Positions 11,201 to 26,200 are shown, numbered from the stretch's first letter. The stretch is 64,000 bases of DNA from Neospora caninum Liverpool (GCF_000208865.1 NC_018391.1:1674001-1738000), one strand, 5' to 3'. The notes: generated by a model from the sequence alone, not told the origin. A program made the numbers and translations.

Positions 11201-14200
11201 ACCTTGCGGCGTGCGGCAGAAAAGGTACAAATCTCGAAACGCGTCCGGGGGTAGATGGAGCGACCGGACCAGATGCCTCGCGCGCTTCAAAAGCTTCTCC
11301 AGCTGGAGCACGGTGTGCAGCAGCGCAGTCTCTCCGCCGGCGACAGCCGACGCGGCGAGAGTCCCGTCGGGCGCCGACTCGCCCATGGCGCGGGCCACGG
11401 CGGCTCCTGCGCGGGCGGCGGTCGCAGCGGCCTTCGCTGTGTGCGGGGTTTGCCGAAGCTTCTCCATTTCGCCCGAGAGGTCGAGTGCGGAAATAATCTG
11501 TTGGAGTTTCCGCCGGACTTCCCGATTCACAGAGTGCCGCAGCGTGCGCTCAAAGGCGTGGAACGGCACGGCCGCCGTCGCAGAGAGACAGCCGCGAATC
11601 GGGGACTGCTGGAGCAGCGCGATCGAGAGCCCCTTCGGGCCCACCCTGTGGGGCTGGAAGCTTTCGACTCCCAGGATCCACCGCGGCGGGGACGAGGCGT
11701 GCGAGGCAGTGGAGAACCGGGACGAGAAGAACGACGCGCTGCTGCGCGACGCAGCGCCGTCGCCCCGCTTCAACAGAAACAGTGAAGAGGCCTTCGCGGC
11801 GACACCCGTCGGCGAACACGGATATTTCTCCGGCGAGGGAGTGGCGAAGAGAGCTGCCAGCGCTGCCGGGGAGGAGGGCGACGAGGGCGACGCAGAAGGC
11901 CTCGCGAGATCAGTGGTCACGGCCTTGGCGGCTGCGAGCGGCGACCGCGCTTCCTCTGTCAATTCGTGGACTGGGCTGCATTTCCCGTCTTCATCGTGCG
12001 CCGACGTCTCCGCGCTCTCGCGCTGCCCCGCCGCGAACTGCCCACACGCTTCCGACCCGCCTCCAGGCGGTTCCAGGCTGCGCGGCCGTTCGGCCAGCTC
12101 TGTCTCTTCGAGTTTGTCCCTGTCTGCCTCGCTCTCCGTCAGGTGCGCCCGATCGCCGGCCTTCTCGGCAGTCGGGGACACACGGCGCTTGCCCAGAAAC
12201 ACAGACAGCCCCGACGGAGGAACACCTCCCTGAGCGACGGGCCCGGCGGAGACACGTGGAGCCCAACTAGCGGCCTGGGACCCGCGGGAGCTGGCGCGTT
12301 TCTGGCGGCTTCGAATGTGACGCAAGAGACGCCGACTGCTCCGCGCCCTCGCCTCGGCGACTGCTTTCACTGTGGCTTCTGGCGGAGCGTTGAGAGCGGC
12401 GCACGCAGCGACGGCCGCGGCGGTCGCGCTCGCCTCGACGAAGGCTTCTTCCTCAGCTCCTTCCTCGGCTTCGTTCCCATCTGCGCCCGAGAGCGCCTCG
12501 TAGATCGGCGGGAAGATCGGCGCGTTGCGCAGGGGCAGGCGGAACGGATCGCCCCACGACGCATGCTCAATCAGGAGCGTGGACGACGGAGACGCGGGCG
12601 ACGACGAGAAACGCGAGAGCGGGCCCTCCAGCGGGATGGACGCGACGGGCGCGACCGAAGAACGGGACGCGCAAAACCGGTGGGACGAGAGACAGCGAGA
12701 GACAGCAAAGGGGGCGCACAGAGAACTGAGAACGGCCGCGAAGGAGTCTCTCTTCCGCTTCTTCACTGGACCTTCACAGAGTGCACACACCTGTAACGAC
12801 GCAGCCACGAAATCGAAGCCCGGCAGGGTCTGCTCTCCCGCCTTCCCACTGACAGCGAGATCGCTCTCGTCCCTCTCCTCTTCGCCGTGTCGCCTCTCTG
12901 CAGCCGCTTCGCACTGGCTGTCCAGCCTTCCAAGAGTCCTGGGGCTCTCGACCTCCTCACAGTCCTCGCAGCTGCACAGATCCGACTGCGTTTGCCGTGG
13001 TGCACGCAGGTCCAGCTCCCCGCTCTCTCGTCTTCTTCCTCCCGGCCGCACCTCGTCGCCCCGCGCTTCCGGGCGGACCATGGACGCCTGCAGCCTTCCG
13101 GACTGCGTCTCCAGCTCGCGTGCCACATCGCGCCTGTCTGTCACCGCCATCTCTCCGTGTGTCTCCATCATCTCTCCGTGTATCTCCATCCTCTCTCCGA
13201 CTGTCTCCGCCCTCTCTGCGTCTGTGTCTCCCTCTGGTTCGCCCTGGCGGTCGCGTCGGCCCCGCTGGAAGGGCGCGCAACGGGCGCGCGCCGTCGCGGC
13301 TCTGGCGAGGAAGAAGCTGTCGCTGTCTGCTTCGTCGGAGCCTTCGCCTTCGGCTCTCGCGTCGGGGCCGTCTTCTCGTTCGTCTTCGACGAGGCCGCTC
13401 CCCTCGGCACTGGCAGTCGCCGCAGCCACCGCGGCGTCGGTGAGCGCCTGGAGCTCCAGAGCGTCTCCTGCGTGCGCACCCTCATCGAGGGCGAACGGCC
13501 AGGCCTTCTGCAGGAAATCTGGAAGAAGCGGAACGAGCTGCGGATGCGAGAGGAGGAGCAGGAGCGGCAACTGCAACAACTCGGTCGTGCGGTTCGGAAG
13601 CGACGGGGCACTCCGCACGCGCAGCGCCTGCCCATGGACGTAGCTGTGCATCTCGACGTCGCGCTGGATCAAGAGAGCTCCCGAGGACGCGAAGGCCGCG
13701 GCCAGGGCCGAGCTGAGCTTGTCGACGGACGAAGCGAGGAAAGACGGGCGAGACGCGAGGGGCCAAGGTTCGTGCCTCGCGGCGTGGTGGCCACGGAGAC
13801 GGCCGGCTCGTCGACCTCGACGCGTGCAAAGAGACGTGCGGCAGGAGCGGTGGGCGCACAACGCGACTCGCTTTCGCCGTCGATCCAGGAACTGGAGAAC
13901 CTCGGCCACGCTCCGGCGCCTCTCTCCCATGTACGAGTTGAGCTGTGTCGCGCGTTCTTCCTCTCTCCTGAGTGTCTCGCTGCGGTCGCCGAACGCACGC
14001 CGCGCCGCAGACGCCGCACCTCGCTTGACGCGCGTCTCGTCCGCCTCGCCTTTCCTCCCCACGACGGGCGAGCTGCGCGAGAAGAAGCCCGCGAGGCCTC
14101 GGCGCCCCACCACGAGGCTGTTTTTCCGCGACCCGCTCGCGAAGGACGTACAGACGCGTCTCCGACCCACCTGCGGTGCGTCGTCTTCCGCGGCCACGTG

Positions 14201-17200
14201 CCGCGTACTCCTGCGTTGCTGAATCAGGTCGACGAGAAGCGCGAGGAAAAACGCCGGATCGGAACTCACGGCGACCAGGCACTGCTGCGCGCGCGCACGC
14301 AGGACCAGGCGACTCGTGAGGCATGGCGCGTAGAAGCGCAAGGGCGACGCGACATCCCCCGACTCCGCCGCAGCGAGCGCAGCTGCAGCCGCGATCTGAA
14401 GCTCCTGAAAGGTCCAGGACAATTCCGCAGCGAGTTGGGCGTTTCGCGAGCCTTCGCCCGCCTCTCGCCGACGAGGACGACTCGACGCGCGGGGAGAGAG
14501 ACACACACGCGGAAACAAGGAGGACGAGAACGAGATGTCGCGCCTGTCGGAGGACAACGGCCGGAAGCCGGCGCTGCCGCTGGGCTCCAAACCCCTCGGC
14601 GCGTTTTTGTGCTCGTGTCCTTCGGCCGCGGCGGGGTCCAGCCCGTCCGTTTCGCCGTCTCCGCAACTCCACAAAAGCCGTGACGTACCGACTTGTCGGG
14701 TGTCTCGGCGCGCTGCACTGCTTTCCTCGCAGCCCTCAGTCTCCGTCCTCCTCTCCTCTGTTCTCGGCTCTCGTCGTTCCGCCTCCCAACGCCGCAGAGA
14801 AGGAACGGGGCCTTCTTCGCTGTTCCCGCTCAGTGTCCTGCCGGCGATGCGGGCTTCTGTCCTCTCGCCTTGTTCCCCTTTTTCCCGCGGGTTGCGCAGC
14901 TTTGTGCCTGACCCCAAAGACTCGGCCTCGGCACTCGGCGCCCTGCGCGCGGCGGTGAGCAAGCGACCGATCGTGGATAGACGGCTCAACTGGTTGACCA
15001 GCACCGGCCCCTTCACTCTTTCGAGATACGGCGCGGCTCCGGGGCAGAGGAGAACTGCCCGAATATAAGCCGGGAGCGTCGCGTTTTCGTCGAAGCGCGA
15101 AGACGCGAGGAGCAGCGGAAAGGACGACGGCGGGATGAACTGCGCACTGGAAAGCGACGGCAGGAAGGCGAGGACGCCTGCGGCCGCGTTGCTGTTTGTG
15201 GGGAGAATGGAGACAGCGGAGGAGACCGATGGGTAGTAGAACGAGAGGGAGATAGAGAGTTGCTGGAGGACCTGACAACCAGAAACCACGGCGCAGAGGA
15301 CAGAAAGAAACACAAGCAAACTATGTGGGAGGCTACAGGAAGAAAAAAAGCGGAAACAAGGCAGACATCACGACACGGAAAGACAGTGAGACCCAGTGAA
15401 AGATAAAACAAGAAACCAACGACGAAGAAGGGGGAAAAAGAGGAGATAGTGTTCCCTTTGGAGAAGCGCGACCTCCCACACGGAACGGCGAAGACGTCTC
15501 CACGAGGGCGTTTCACGTTCAAATCCTTCCAACCTTTCAGTTCTCCACACCGAGCTGGGTCGGTGGACCAACGGCCTCGTCGGATCGCGGTACGAACGAT
15601 GTTCCGCTGAAGGACACCTTCTCTACTCACCACAGCGATGGCGTCAACGACCGAACTGTGCACAAACCGCTCCACCAGAGCGCATGCAAGCGAGGAGGGA
15701 CCGTTACGAGCCTGAGCAAAGACACACGACATACATACGCATTCAAGTGTACATGCTCAGGCTCACGCCTTCGAACAGGAAGTCGGAGAGCGATTCCGGA
15801 AGCGGAGGACACAAAGAAGCGATGGAAATTATCACGAGACGCCACCTATCCGCCGACACATATATGTAGTCCTTCCGGATCCACTTCCTTGTCTGCCTCT
15901 CTCCCTGCCTGCCGGTCCCCAGCTCTCTGTCCCTATTGGACCACCGTCTCTCTTCGTCTCTTTCGCTGCCCCTTCCTCTCTCTGTGTGCGTTGAAGCTGT
16001 GACTTGCATGTGCATCTCTCGTTCGCCGTCTCTCTTTCCACCTGTGGGGCCACGTTCGTCGCGTCTGACCTGAATAAAGAAGGCGAATTTCCCGTCGACG
16101 TTTTCTTCGAGGAGTCCCACGAGACGCAAGACGCAGCGTTCGAGTCTCCGTGTGACGGCGACCAGGAAGAGGAGCGAGCGCGGGAGTTCCTGGCTCGGCG
16201 CGGAGTCCGGTGCATGCGTGCAGTCGGTGGCGTAGGCCTCTGCGCCGCTCCCGGTCCTCTCAGCCGCGGCAACACACGGTGACCTGGAGGCTTCTCCCTC
16301 GAGGAGTTGAGAGATAAATCGCCAGTCGCGATAGAGCGCGTCGACTTCCTCGTACCTGCAAAACGCGCACGCACAAGAGCGCCGCTCTCAGCACCCCTCT
16401 GCACGCACAGCGGCAGACGCCAGCGAGTGCACGACGGCGCCTCGCCAACCAGCGCTCCGGCGACGGCGAGAAGAATGCACAAGGGGAGGAGAGAGACAAG
16501 ACGAAAGGCCAAGAAACGGGCGGGGCGCCAAGGCCGCGACGCACTCCCGAGAGAGCCGGGCGCGGCGTGCCTCCTTGAAAAGAAGAGAAAAGGCGAAGGA
16601 AAGAAGCAAATGCACCGTGGAGAGACAACAAGAAGTCATCAGAGAATCAAACTCAGTGCTTCATATTCGTTATCGCCTCTCTCTTTTGCTGACTGTCTCT
16701 TTTTTTCTCTCTCTGTCTCTTCCTTTCTCGTTCGTCGTCCTTCTACATCTGGTTCGTTCCAGCTCCGGTCCCATCTCCTCCCGCGTTACCATGGATGCAG
16801 AATGACGAGGCCAGGGAGAAGAGCGCCGAGGAGAGGAAAGAGTGAGCAGATGCACGCGGGCCAGAACGCGTCGGACCCCCGCGCGCGCTCCCGTGCCACT
16901 CGTGCGATCACCGGACACTCTGCAGAGACGCAGAGCGCCTGCATGCGCGTCGATTGATGTCGCCTTGCTCGTCGAAGCGGCGACTCCACACACAGCGAGT
17001 CCGAGCAACACAGGGATGCGCAGGAAGATGAGGATGAGACGGGCGACGAGACAGAAGAGGAAGAGGCAGAAGAGGAAAAAACAGAAGAAGAGAAAGAGGA
17101 GAAAGAAGAGAGAGAAGAGGACGAGACAGCACTGAAGGAACTAAGGTCGCTGCTGCCGCATCTGTCGGCTGGCGACGGGGGTTGGCGCATCTCTGGCGGA

Positions 17201-20200
17201 CATGTGGTTCCTTGCTTCGCATCCCGAAGCTGCTCTTCGCTCGCTCTTCTTTCCTTTCTCTCTCGTCCCGAACGCGCCTCCTCCTCCCTGTCTCCTCTCT
17301 CGCGTCGTCCGTCTCTAGCCGGGTCTTCTTCCGCCTCGCCGCTCCATCTCCGCGTCCTCGCCACTCTCTCGCGTCCTCGCAGCGCTGTCTGGCTCTTCGC
17401 CTTCTTCGCCGTCTCCGTGTCTCCAGGTGCTCCCCAGACGCGCGCGCTCGGACCCCTCTCCGCACCCTGTTCACCCGCCTCGAGCTGCTGCCTGTACACC
17501 CCGAAGAGACGGCGAACGAGCGTCTGATGCAGCTCATCGAGCGCCAAGTCGAGGAGCAGAAGCGTTGCGCGTGCAGCGTCGTCCGGACACTCCATGAGCG
17601 CTGGGAGGACGCTCGCTCTCGCGCGCCCCACGAGCGTGAAGAGACAGACACAGCAGCGGTCGGAGAGACCTCCAGTACGCGACGAAGACGGCCAGCTGCA
17701 GTCGTTCGGCTCGTCAGGTGAGGACGGCGGCAGCGAGACGCAGGCGCACCACAAGCGCAGGTCGCTGGGCGTCCGTCGACCCCGCAAGCAGGCGAGGTCG
17801 CGGCGACTGCACCGTTGAGCGCGAAATCTTTCCACCGCGACGAGAGGCAGGAACGGCGTTGCAACAGAGGCACTCTCGTGAGCGTCTCCTCGGCCTTCGT
17901 CGCCCTCGCCGGACCCTTCCGCTGCTTGCGCCTCCGATTCCACTTTCTCTCCTGGTTCGCGCTCTTCGCGTTCGTCGGTGTCGCTGGAGACGCGCGGCGC
18001 GGGAGAACACGAGCACTCCTGGAGACATGGATGCATGCAAATTTCACGAACCAATCCGTCGAGTTCCACAGGCAGACGCGCTTCTTCGGAACAAAAAAAG
18101 TTCGAAGCCACGTCCGTCGGCAGGCCTACAACACCCGCTAAAGCCAGCCCGCATCGTGTCGCTTCCTCCTCGTCTCTCTCTTGTTCTCTCTCTTGTTCTC
18201 GCCCTTCTCTGCTTTCTTCGCTGCCTGTCGCCCCAGCCTCTCCGCCAGCAGCTCGGCCTCTGTTCGCTGAGGGACGAAATCCTGCGGCTCCGTGGTCGGG
18301 TTTTCGATCTTCCCAAAAAGACGGAGACAAACATGCGCGCGGCTGACGAGACATTCGATGGAGAGACAGCAGACACTGTCGCAGCGCCCTGGACGCTTCA
18401 ATCTGCTCAGGACCCGAGAGGAAGTCTTGTGAGCTTGCCGTGCTCGTGCTCTCTTCCCTTTCCCGTTTGCCTTCGCGTACACTCGAGTCGCGCCGGAGAC
18501 TCCCTTTCCCTCTTCTTTCCTCGCCGCCTCCCAGGTCCCCGACCCTTTCTTCTCCCGGTTCGCTTCCTTCTTCCTCTTTTCGGTCTCCTTTCCCCCCTTT
18601 TCCTTCTGTCTCCTCGCTCGTGACCGCGGCGCCGACCTGGCGGCTCGCAGGCTGCGCCATACGCCCTTCGCAGACCCCCCCCTCGAGGGGAGCGCGCGCG
18701 CGGCTCCGGCGAAAAAGGGGATTCGCCGTCGACACAATTGGAGACCGAGGAGGGACACTCGAAGGGGGAAAAGCGCCTGGGCACGACGCATCAGACAGCC
18801 ACGTGGGGAAAGTCGGCGAGGACTGAGACTGATGCGAGGCAAAGTCGAGAGGAACCGCCGAGAGTCCGTTGAAGAGCGAAGAAGAGGAAACACAGGTCGA
18901 CGAGAGCGAGGCGAGGCCGGCGCTGTGGCGGTTTGCCACAAGCCTTCGCTCTTTTCGTTCGCTTCCGCCGCGCCCATTAGAAAAGCTTACTTTCGCCGAC
19001 GCCTCGTATGGGGCGTCTGCTTCGCTCGCCAAGACACTTTCAAACGTCTCCTGGGATACACCCAGCCCCGCCCAGAAGGCTGTCGCCTTCCCGCCGCTCT
19101 CAATGTACCTTACGGAGGCGCGGAGAAGACTCAAGTCGGATGTGGCATTCATTCGCTGCAAACTCGCCAGTGTCTGTTTCTCCACGTTCCTCGACTCTCG
19201 CGTCTCTCTGTTTCCCCCCACTTCCTCTGGCCTCTCCCCCGCGCCGCCCGCCCCTCCGCGTGATTCCTTGTCGCCGCCGAGAGTTCCACCCCGAGAAGGG
19301 TCGGCGGAAGACGCGAAAGAAGAAACAGAGGAGTAAGGAGCGTTGGTAGGAGCCCCGCGCCGTTCTCCAGACGAAGGCGCGAAAGCATCGACAAGAGGGG
19401 AAGGATCCGATTCGAGACGGGAAGCCCACTGTTCGAAGAAGGCCTGGCGCTGCGCGAGTCGGAAGTGTCTGAGAACGCCGAGAAGAGCCTAGAGAGGACA
19501 GCCAAACGACCGCAGACGGCGAAAACACAACATCAACGTAACACTTCGATTCTAAACATATATATATATATACATAGATACATATACCTGCGGCGGACGT
19601 ACATAAGAGAAATAGGTGTTTCCTGTGTGGATACACTCCCGTCTTGGAGGAACAGAGAATGGAGGGACAGAGGCCTATGGGGCCCTTGAAAACAGCCCGC
19701 GAATGGGAGCACAAATCTCCACCGTATGTGGATGCCTGCATAGCTATCCAGGAAAACGGGATACGCACATGGACGTCCTCGAAAATGCGGAACGCGACGC
19801 GTGCACTGTTTCGAGCTAGTGATGCATTTCCTTGTACACCTAGATTTGTGCATCCAAGTAGACACGGAGACAAAATCTTGACGTATAGACCCGTATGCGT
19901 GAACACTGATATCCAGAATATCTAAGGATATGGGTGCTTTCCGATACTCGTTTCTCCAAAACGTCGTTTATACACGTACATGCACTTGTATATATCCTTA
20001 TGTATTGATGTTTGCGAATTTAGGTATCGTCTTGTTTTTACCTCGACAACGCGCCCTGCGACGAACGGAGCCGCAAAGATGGCTATAAGCATTCGAATAA
20101 AAGGCCGATTTTTCACGTATTTCTTCCAAAGACTCGCGAGACGCAGCAGCAGGCTCTCCACCACAGGCAGCGCCGAGGGGGGAATCACCGGCGTACAGAG

Positions 20201-23200
20201 AAACACAAGATCTCGACTTCCTGAAACGAAAGAGGAGTAGGCTGGGACGCCCTGCGGGGTTTGGTGTAGATGGTCAGGGCACTGTGCGTGGTTTGTGTGT
20301 GGCTGCTTGTCTCTTTGGGTTTCGTTTTCTCCCTTGCGTCGGAGAACCCTTTGCATCTCTTCCACAACACGTCGACGTTGCTCGCGCTGCGCCTTCTGCT
20401 GTTGCAGCGTGGCTTCGTAGGTCCACTGGAGGCGCTCGAGAGAGGCGTACGCGTACAGCCAAGCCCAGAAGTTCACTTCTTCCTTTTCCGCAGTTGACGT
20501 CTCTCCCAGATCGCCTGAATCGTCCAGAAGACGCAAAAGGACACTCGCGCAGCGCACCAAAGGCCACGACCCAGGAGCCGCGGCTGCGGAGAAGAAGGAC
20601 TCGTACGAAGAAGCCCACGGCGGCGAAGCAGGAGGGGATGATGAAGGAAACAGGGAGGAAAAGGACGAGCCGAAGGAGCAACGATTAAAAGCGAAAGAAC
20701 GCCCGTCAGCGAAAGACTGAAAGGCAGAGCAAGGCGACGAAAAAGACGCTTCCCCGACGATGCCTCCACATCGCGCCTTCCCTTCCCTCTCGCCTTCGTT
20801 TCCATCTCTCGCCTTCCCGTATCCTTCCTCGGTTCCCCCCAGACCGCCTCCCTCTTCCTCTATTTCCTCTTGTCCCTTGTCGTTTTCCTCCTGTTGTCCC
20901 TTGTCGTTTTCCTCCTCGTGTCCCTTGTCGTTTCCCTCCTCTTGTCCCCTGTTGTTTCCCTCCTCTTGTCCCTTGTTGTTTTCCTCGTTTGTTTCCTCGT
21001 CCTGTTCTTCGCCTTCTCCTTGGTTCTTTCTCTGGTTGTCTCTCGCGTGGCTCGCCGCTGCGCCGCGCGGCGACGCACCGCGGACTGCATGCGTTTTCCG
21101 AAACTCGGGGTTCGAGAGAAACGACGAGGCGGAGACGAGGAGTTCAATTTGCTTCTGCTGCTGGAGGAGGAGGGGCGCAGTGGGCTGTTCGAGGAGGCGA
21201 ACGGCGAGAGCGAGAAGAGGATTGTACTTGCCTTGCTCGTTTTCCTGGCCTGCCTGTGCCTCTGGGGCCTGTCTCCCGCGCGGCTCCCGCGCATCGCCCC
21301 AAAACAAGTGCGTCTTTCGCAGCGGCCGTAGCGTCGCAAAGAGCGACGGCGAGGGCGCAAGCATCTTCACCAGCGCCTGTTGCAGTTCTTGCAGTTGCTG
21401 CGCGAGAGCCGGGAGGGAGAACAGCCGCTGGGGCTGCGCGGCGATCGACGAAGACCTGTCCGCGGAGACGAAAATGTCCCGGGGAAACTCCAAGTACTTT
21501 TGACGGTACCATCGCGTCGCGCCGACGCGGAGCACAAAGTACACACCGAGCACGGGGCGTCCATGCAGCGTCTTGGGGATCCGCACGTCTCCCACATGCA
21601 GTCTGAGGAATGCGGAGGGAGGCATCCCATCGAGATGCTCGTTTCCGTTGCGTGCCTTGCTTGCTCGTGTCTCCGTCTCCCGCCTCTCAGTTCGTCGCCC
21701 GGTCACCAGCAACGGCACCAGCGGCGAGTCGACACTCACAGCGTCTGTCGCGAAGCTGCCGAGAGGCCAGAAGGATCTGGGTGGCTGCGTCCAGGAACGG
21801 AGGTCCAGGCGCGTTCGCTGGAATCTCCCGTCTTTTCCTTCCTCGCCGCCCGCCTGTCCACCGCCGCTGCGATCTGCCGTTCCACGCCTGCCGCCTTGTC
21901 TGCCCCGCCTCCGACCACCCTCTCGCTCTTCTGAGTCTTCTCTCCCTTCGAGTTCTCCTTCTCTCTCGTCGAGTTCTTCTTCCATTCTCTCGACGCATGC
22001 GGCGAGTTGCTGCAGGAAGAGCAGGCGGCGGTCGACGGCCTCGCCTTCGCGCGTTTCGAGAGCGAAGGCCGAGGGCGAGTACGGGAGTGAGAAGGCGTCG
22101 CGTTTGGTCGGCGACGCGGAGGGGAGTCCGAGAGCGAGGGCGGTGGCCGGGAGGACGGAGCCGGCGATGCCCGCGACGGCGGCGCGCACAAGCGTTCGCG
22201 CTTGCTGTCGGACCGCCTTTCTCACACCCAACTTGAGTCCCCAGTGCATCCAGCACGGCTCGGCAGGCGAGGACGCAGAACCCGAAACCGAAACCGACGA
22301 AACGGAACACGAGGAGTGGGAAGGGGACGGGAGGCCGCCGTGCGGGTGACGCGACGCGGCGACGGTCCCGGCGAACGCGAGCCGACTGGGCGCCCGGAGC
22401 AGCGACGCGTTCTCCTCCCACAAGAGGACGGAGAGGCGCAGATGGAGGGTCGAGGCCTCGCCGCAGTTTGGCGACCGAGCAGTGAGCAGCGCCGCTTCCG
22501 CTTCGCCCTTCTCCGCGCGGTCGTCGCCCGTCAGCGCGAAACGTCTAAAGGACAGAAACACAAACAGAACACGACATGCAGACGGTGAGTCGACAAGCTT
22601 TCCTGGAAAGAGGGGAAACCAAGAGAGGATGTGTAGCGGAGGCAGAGATACGAAGAAAAGAGACGAAGAGACCAAAGGATGCACAGACGAGGATGAAGAC
22701 GGGAACAAAGAAGAAGAGACGATAAAGAGAACCAGAGACGATCAAGAGACGAGATGGAGGAAAAAAGAAGAGAGATGGTGAAGAGAAGATGCCCGCGAGA
22801 CGGAACTGGGACCGCCGACGTACCGCGAGAAGCGTTGACAGAGCCCCCAAGAGAGGGAAAAAAATTGCAAAGACGTCCCCGCCACGAGAGCACAACACAG
22901 CGACGGAAAGCAACCGGAGAGACAACATTCTCTCAACGCGCCCAAGCAGATGAAACGGCGAAAAACACGAGCATGGAGGTGAACAGCGGCGCGGCCGACT
23001 CACTTAAATGTCAGCAATTGCTCATCCGCGAAGGCAACGCGGGGGAGACACGCTTCTCTCACGGGTTCGTTGAGGAGAGTCTTGATGAGGCGATGGATGC
23101 ACTGGCCAGGCCCTCTCTCTCTCGGCTCCGTCTTGTCAGCCTGCGTCGTAATGTCCGTTGCTTCCGTTCTTTCGCAAATCGGTTCTTCGCCGCCCTGCCC

Positions 23201-26200
23201 GACGCGTGATTCCGTAGCGCGTCTGCGCCGCGAGACAACACTGCGGCTGTCGGTGTCTGTCTCCGCCCCGCAACCGACTCCAAGCGCCGGCGACAAGGCC
23301 CTCTCCAAGCGCTCCGTGGACCGAAAGCGACTTCTGGATCCCGACTTACGCGCGCCGTGCCTCGGCTTCTCCGGAGAGTCTTCAGGGTGTGCACGACAAC
23401 TCTTCCCGCTCCTCCCAGACGCCCGCTCGGGCGATCTGCGAGGCCCAAGCTGACGGAGAGCGCGCGACGCGAGAAGAGGAGCGACACGCTCCTCCTCACG
23501 AAGGCAGGCAGAAGACACAGACAAACGCCGTCTTGCTTCTCCTCCCTTTCCTCTATCTCTGTCTTCGGTGTCTCTGCCTTCGGTGTCTCTGTCTTCTGTG
23601 TCCTTGTATTCTGTGTCCTTGTATTCTGTGTCTTTGTCTTCTCCATCTACACCCGTCTTCCTGTTCCTCGCTGCATGCCTTCTCCGCGTCTCGGACAGCG
23701 TTGGCGTCTGGGGGTTCGGGGGTGCGTTGCGTTTTTTGTCTCCGTTTCGCTCTGCACTCTCGGGGCGTCGCAGCGCGTTCAGCGCCACAGGCGACGGGAA
23801 AACGGCGAGGCTCGGTCCCGAGAGAAGCGGATCTGTCTCATCGCGGGCTGTCGCGTCAAAAGGATCGCGAGAGCTGAGAAAACCTGGACTTTTCCCTGTG
23901 CCTGCCAGGACCGGACCCTGCCGATGCGCTTGGAGCCGCAGGAGGCTCACGCCTGAGCGAGCGTCTCCTCGTGACCCTCCGGGGCTTCCTCGGCAACTGG
24001 ACGAAAGAACGTCCCGAGGCGAGGCAGGAAAAGACGAGGCAGGAAAAAACGAGGACGGAAGAGAAGAGGAAGGAAGAGACGAGGAAGGAAAAGACGAGGA
24101 AGGAAGAGACGAGGAAGGAAGAGAAGCAGGGAGAAAGTGGGAAGGGGGGAAGGGCGCAGAGAGAGAAGAGAGAAGGAGAGCCGAGCCGTCTCGTGATTCG
24201 TTATCCTCCGAGTCCTCTTTTTCCCGACGCGCCCGCAGCTCAAACTGGAGACAGGGGCGAAACCGAGAGGTCGGCCCTTTGCGATTCTTAAGAACGCGGG
24301 ACGTCTCGAAAAACGCGTCCCGGTCCTCGCTTCCGCCCACGGCGTCGATAAGACCCCTACAGCACCTCGTCGCTTTCGCTGCGCTGCGACCGGCAGAAAA
24401 GAGAACGAGACGGGTGGAGGAGAGGAGGAACTCCAGAGGCGCATCGAGGGAGAGAGAGAGACAGGCGCAGCGAGGATTCCTTCTGCATGCATCGCAGCGA
24501 AAGAACTCGTCCAGCAACGGACGCTCTTCCTCGTTCTCTTCTCTGCCTCTCCCAGATCGGGCAACGACAAAACGTGGAAAGGCTGCGCTGCACAGCTGAC
24601 GCAGTGTCGGTGCCCAGAGGAAATCTTCCTCGTGTATCTCGACCTCTTGCTCGTGTCTCTCTGCCTCTCCTGCCTGCAGTCTCTTTCGCCCCTCTCGCGC
24701 AGGAGACTCTGCACTGCGCCGCGACGAGGCCTCGTCGCCCGTCTCTCTCGCGTCGACGGGCTCCTTCGCAGTTTCGAAGGACAGCGACGACGAGCAGCAC
24801 GGCAAAAGGCCCTCGTCGAGTTCCTCTCGCATCTCGCTCGACGCCTCCTGCCGCGTTTCGCTTCCACAGGCCGTTCCGCCGTCTTCGGCTGCAGGCGCCT
24901 GGCCGGGGAAACACAGAAAAGCCGGAGGCGAGAGTGAGGAGAGGGAAGGAACGGAAAAGAACGACGCCGAGGAGAAACTGCGCGCCTCGCTCTTCCACGC
25001 GCTGAGCGCCGAGAGCGACGGAAGCCGCTCTCCTCGGCGGCCTTTCGGAGTCATCCACACCGCGGTTGGAGCCGCTTCAGGCCGGACCGCGCCGCACAAC
25101 ACAGCCTGGACTGAGAGAAGCTGCGAGTCTCTCTGCTCCGAAAAAAAAGACGCCGAGCGCGACTCGAGACTGCCCTCCGTGCTGCACGAAGCTGCGACCA
25201 GAAGTTCCCACGCTGGAGGCGCCCCCACTCCAAACTCGCGCAGCTCCGCCTCCTGCAGCGTCCATCCGCCTGCCTCCCGCGACGAGGAACAACAGGAAGA
25301 GGACGCAGAGGGAAACGAGGCGGCTGAGAAGGAAGGAAAAGGATTTGGAGAGGGACGTGCCGGGGCGGAAGCGAAGGCGGCTTCCGTCTCGGTAGAGCTC
25401 GCAGGGCTCACGCCGCCTCGCAGAGGAACGCCGGTCGAGGCCGCGGGCTGCGGGAGAGACAAAGAGCCATCTACGGGCCAGCGCCGAGTCGCTCCTTCCG
25501 TCGAGTGTGAGTGCACGCCGTTCGCGGCCGCGTGTGTCTCGCCCTCTCCCTCGACTCTGCATGCACGCGCTCCCTTCTTCCGCCCGGGACCTCGCCGCCG
25601 CTTCTCTTCCGTGTCCCGTTCTCTCTCGCTCTTCTCTGCTTCTCCGCGTCTCTGCCTCTCCCCGGCCCCCGACGCCTGCGCGAGAGGCGCGGAGCGCGAA
25701 GAAAGGGAGACAGGCGAGGAGACAGCAGACGAGCGAGGCGACGGCGGAGACAAGGGCGAGACCAGCGAGAGGGGCGACGAGAGGGCGCGTCGGAGAAAGG
25801 CCGCAGCCACGCGGAGCTGCAGCCGCGCGGCTGCGTGGTGAACGTTGAAGAAGAAATTCGAGTACGCGCTCGGTTTCACCCACCGCCACGGTGGCGCAAA
25901 GAGCACGAACTGAACGCCAAGCGGCAGAGCAGCTCGCCTGCCGGTCGTGGGGCCGAGAGGCAGCTGGACGCAATAGGTCGGCGTTGAACAAGAGGAAGAA
26001 GTGTGGCCACTAGAGCAGGTGTGCCGTGGAGCCGCGAGGGGCGGAGGCACTGGGGAAGCGCGCGACGGCGAGGGACACGAAGGCCGATGCGTGCACGGCG
26101 CGGTTGTGTCATCGTCGGAAAAGGAAACAGAGCGGCTTCCACTCTCTCCCGTGGCGGCGCTTTCGTCTTGGTTTTTGCGCCAGCAACGAAAACACATACG

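Noticed and set aside
12887..14683. 598-codon plus-strand frame opposite the GWD-like gene
   Set aside because: It is a GC-rich shadow with Arg/Gly-rich composition and no domains. The minus strand there carries the conserved GWD blocks.
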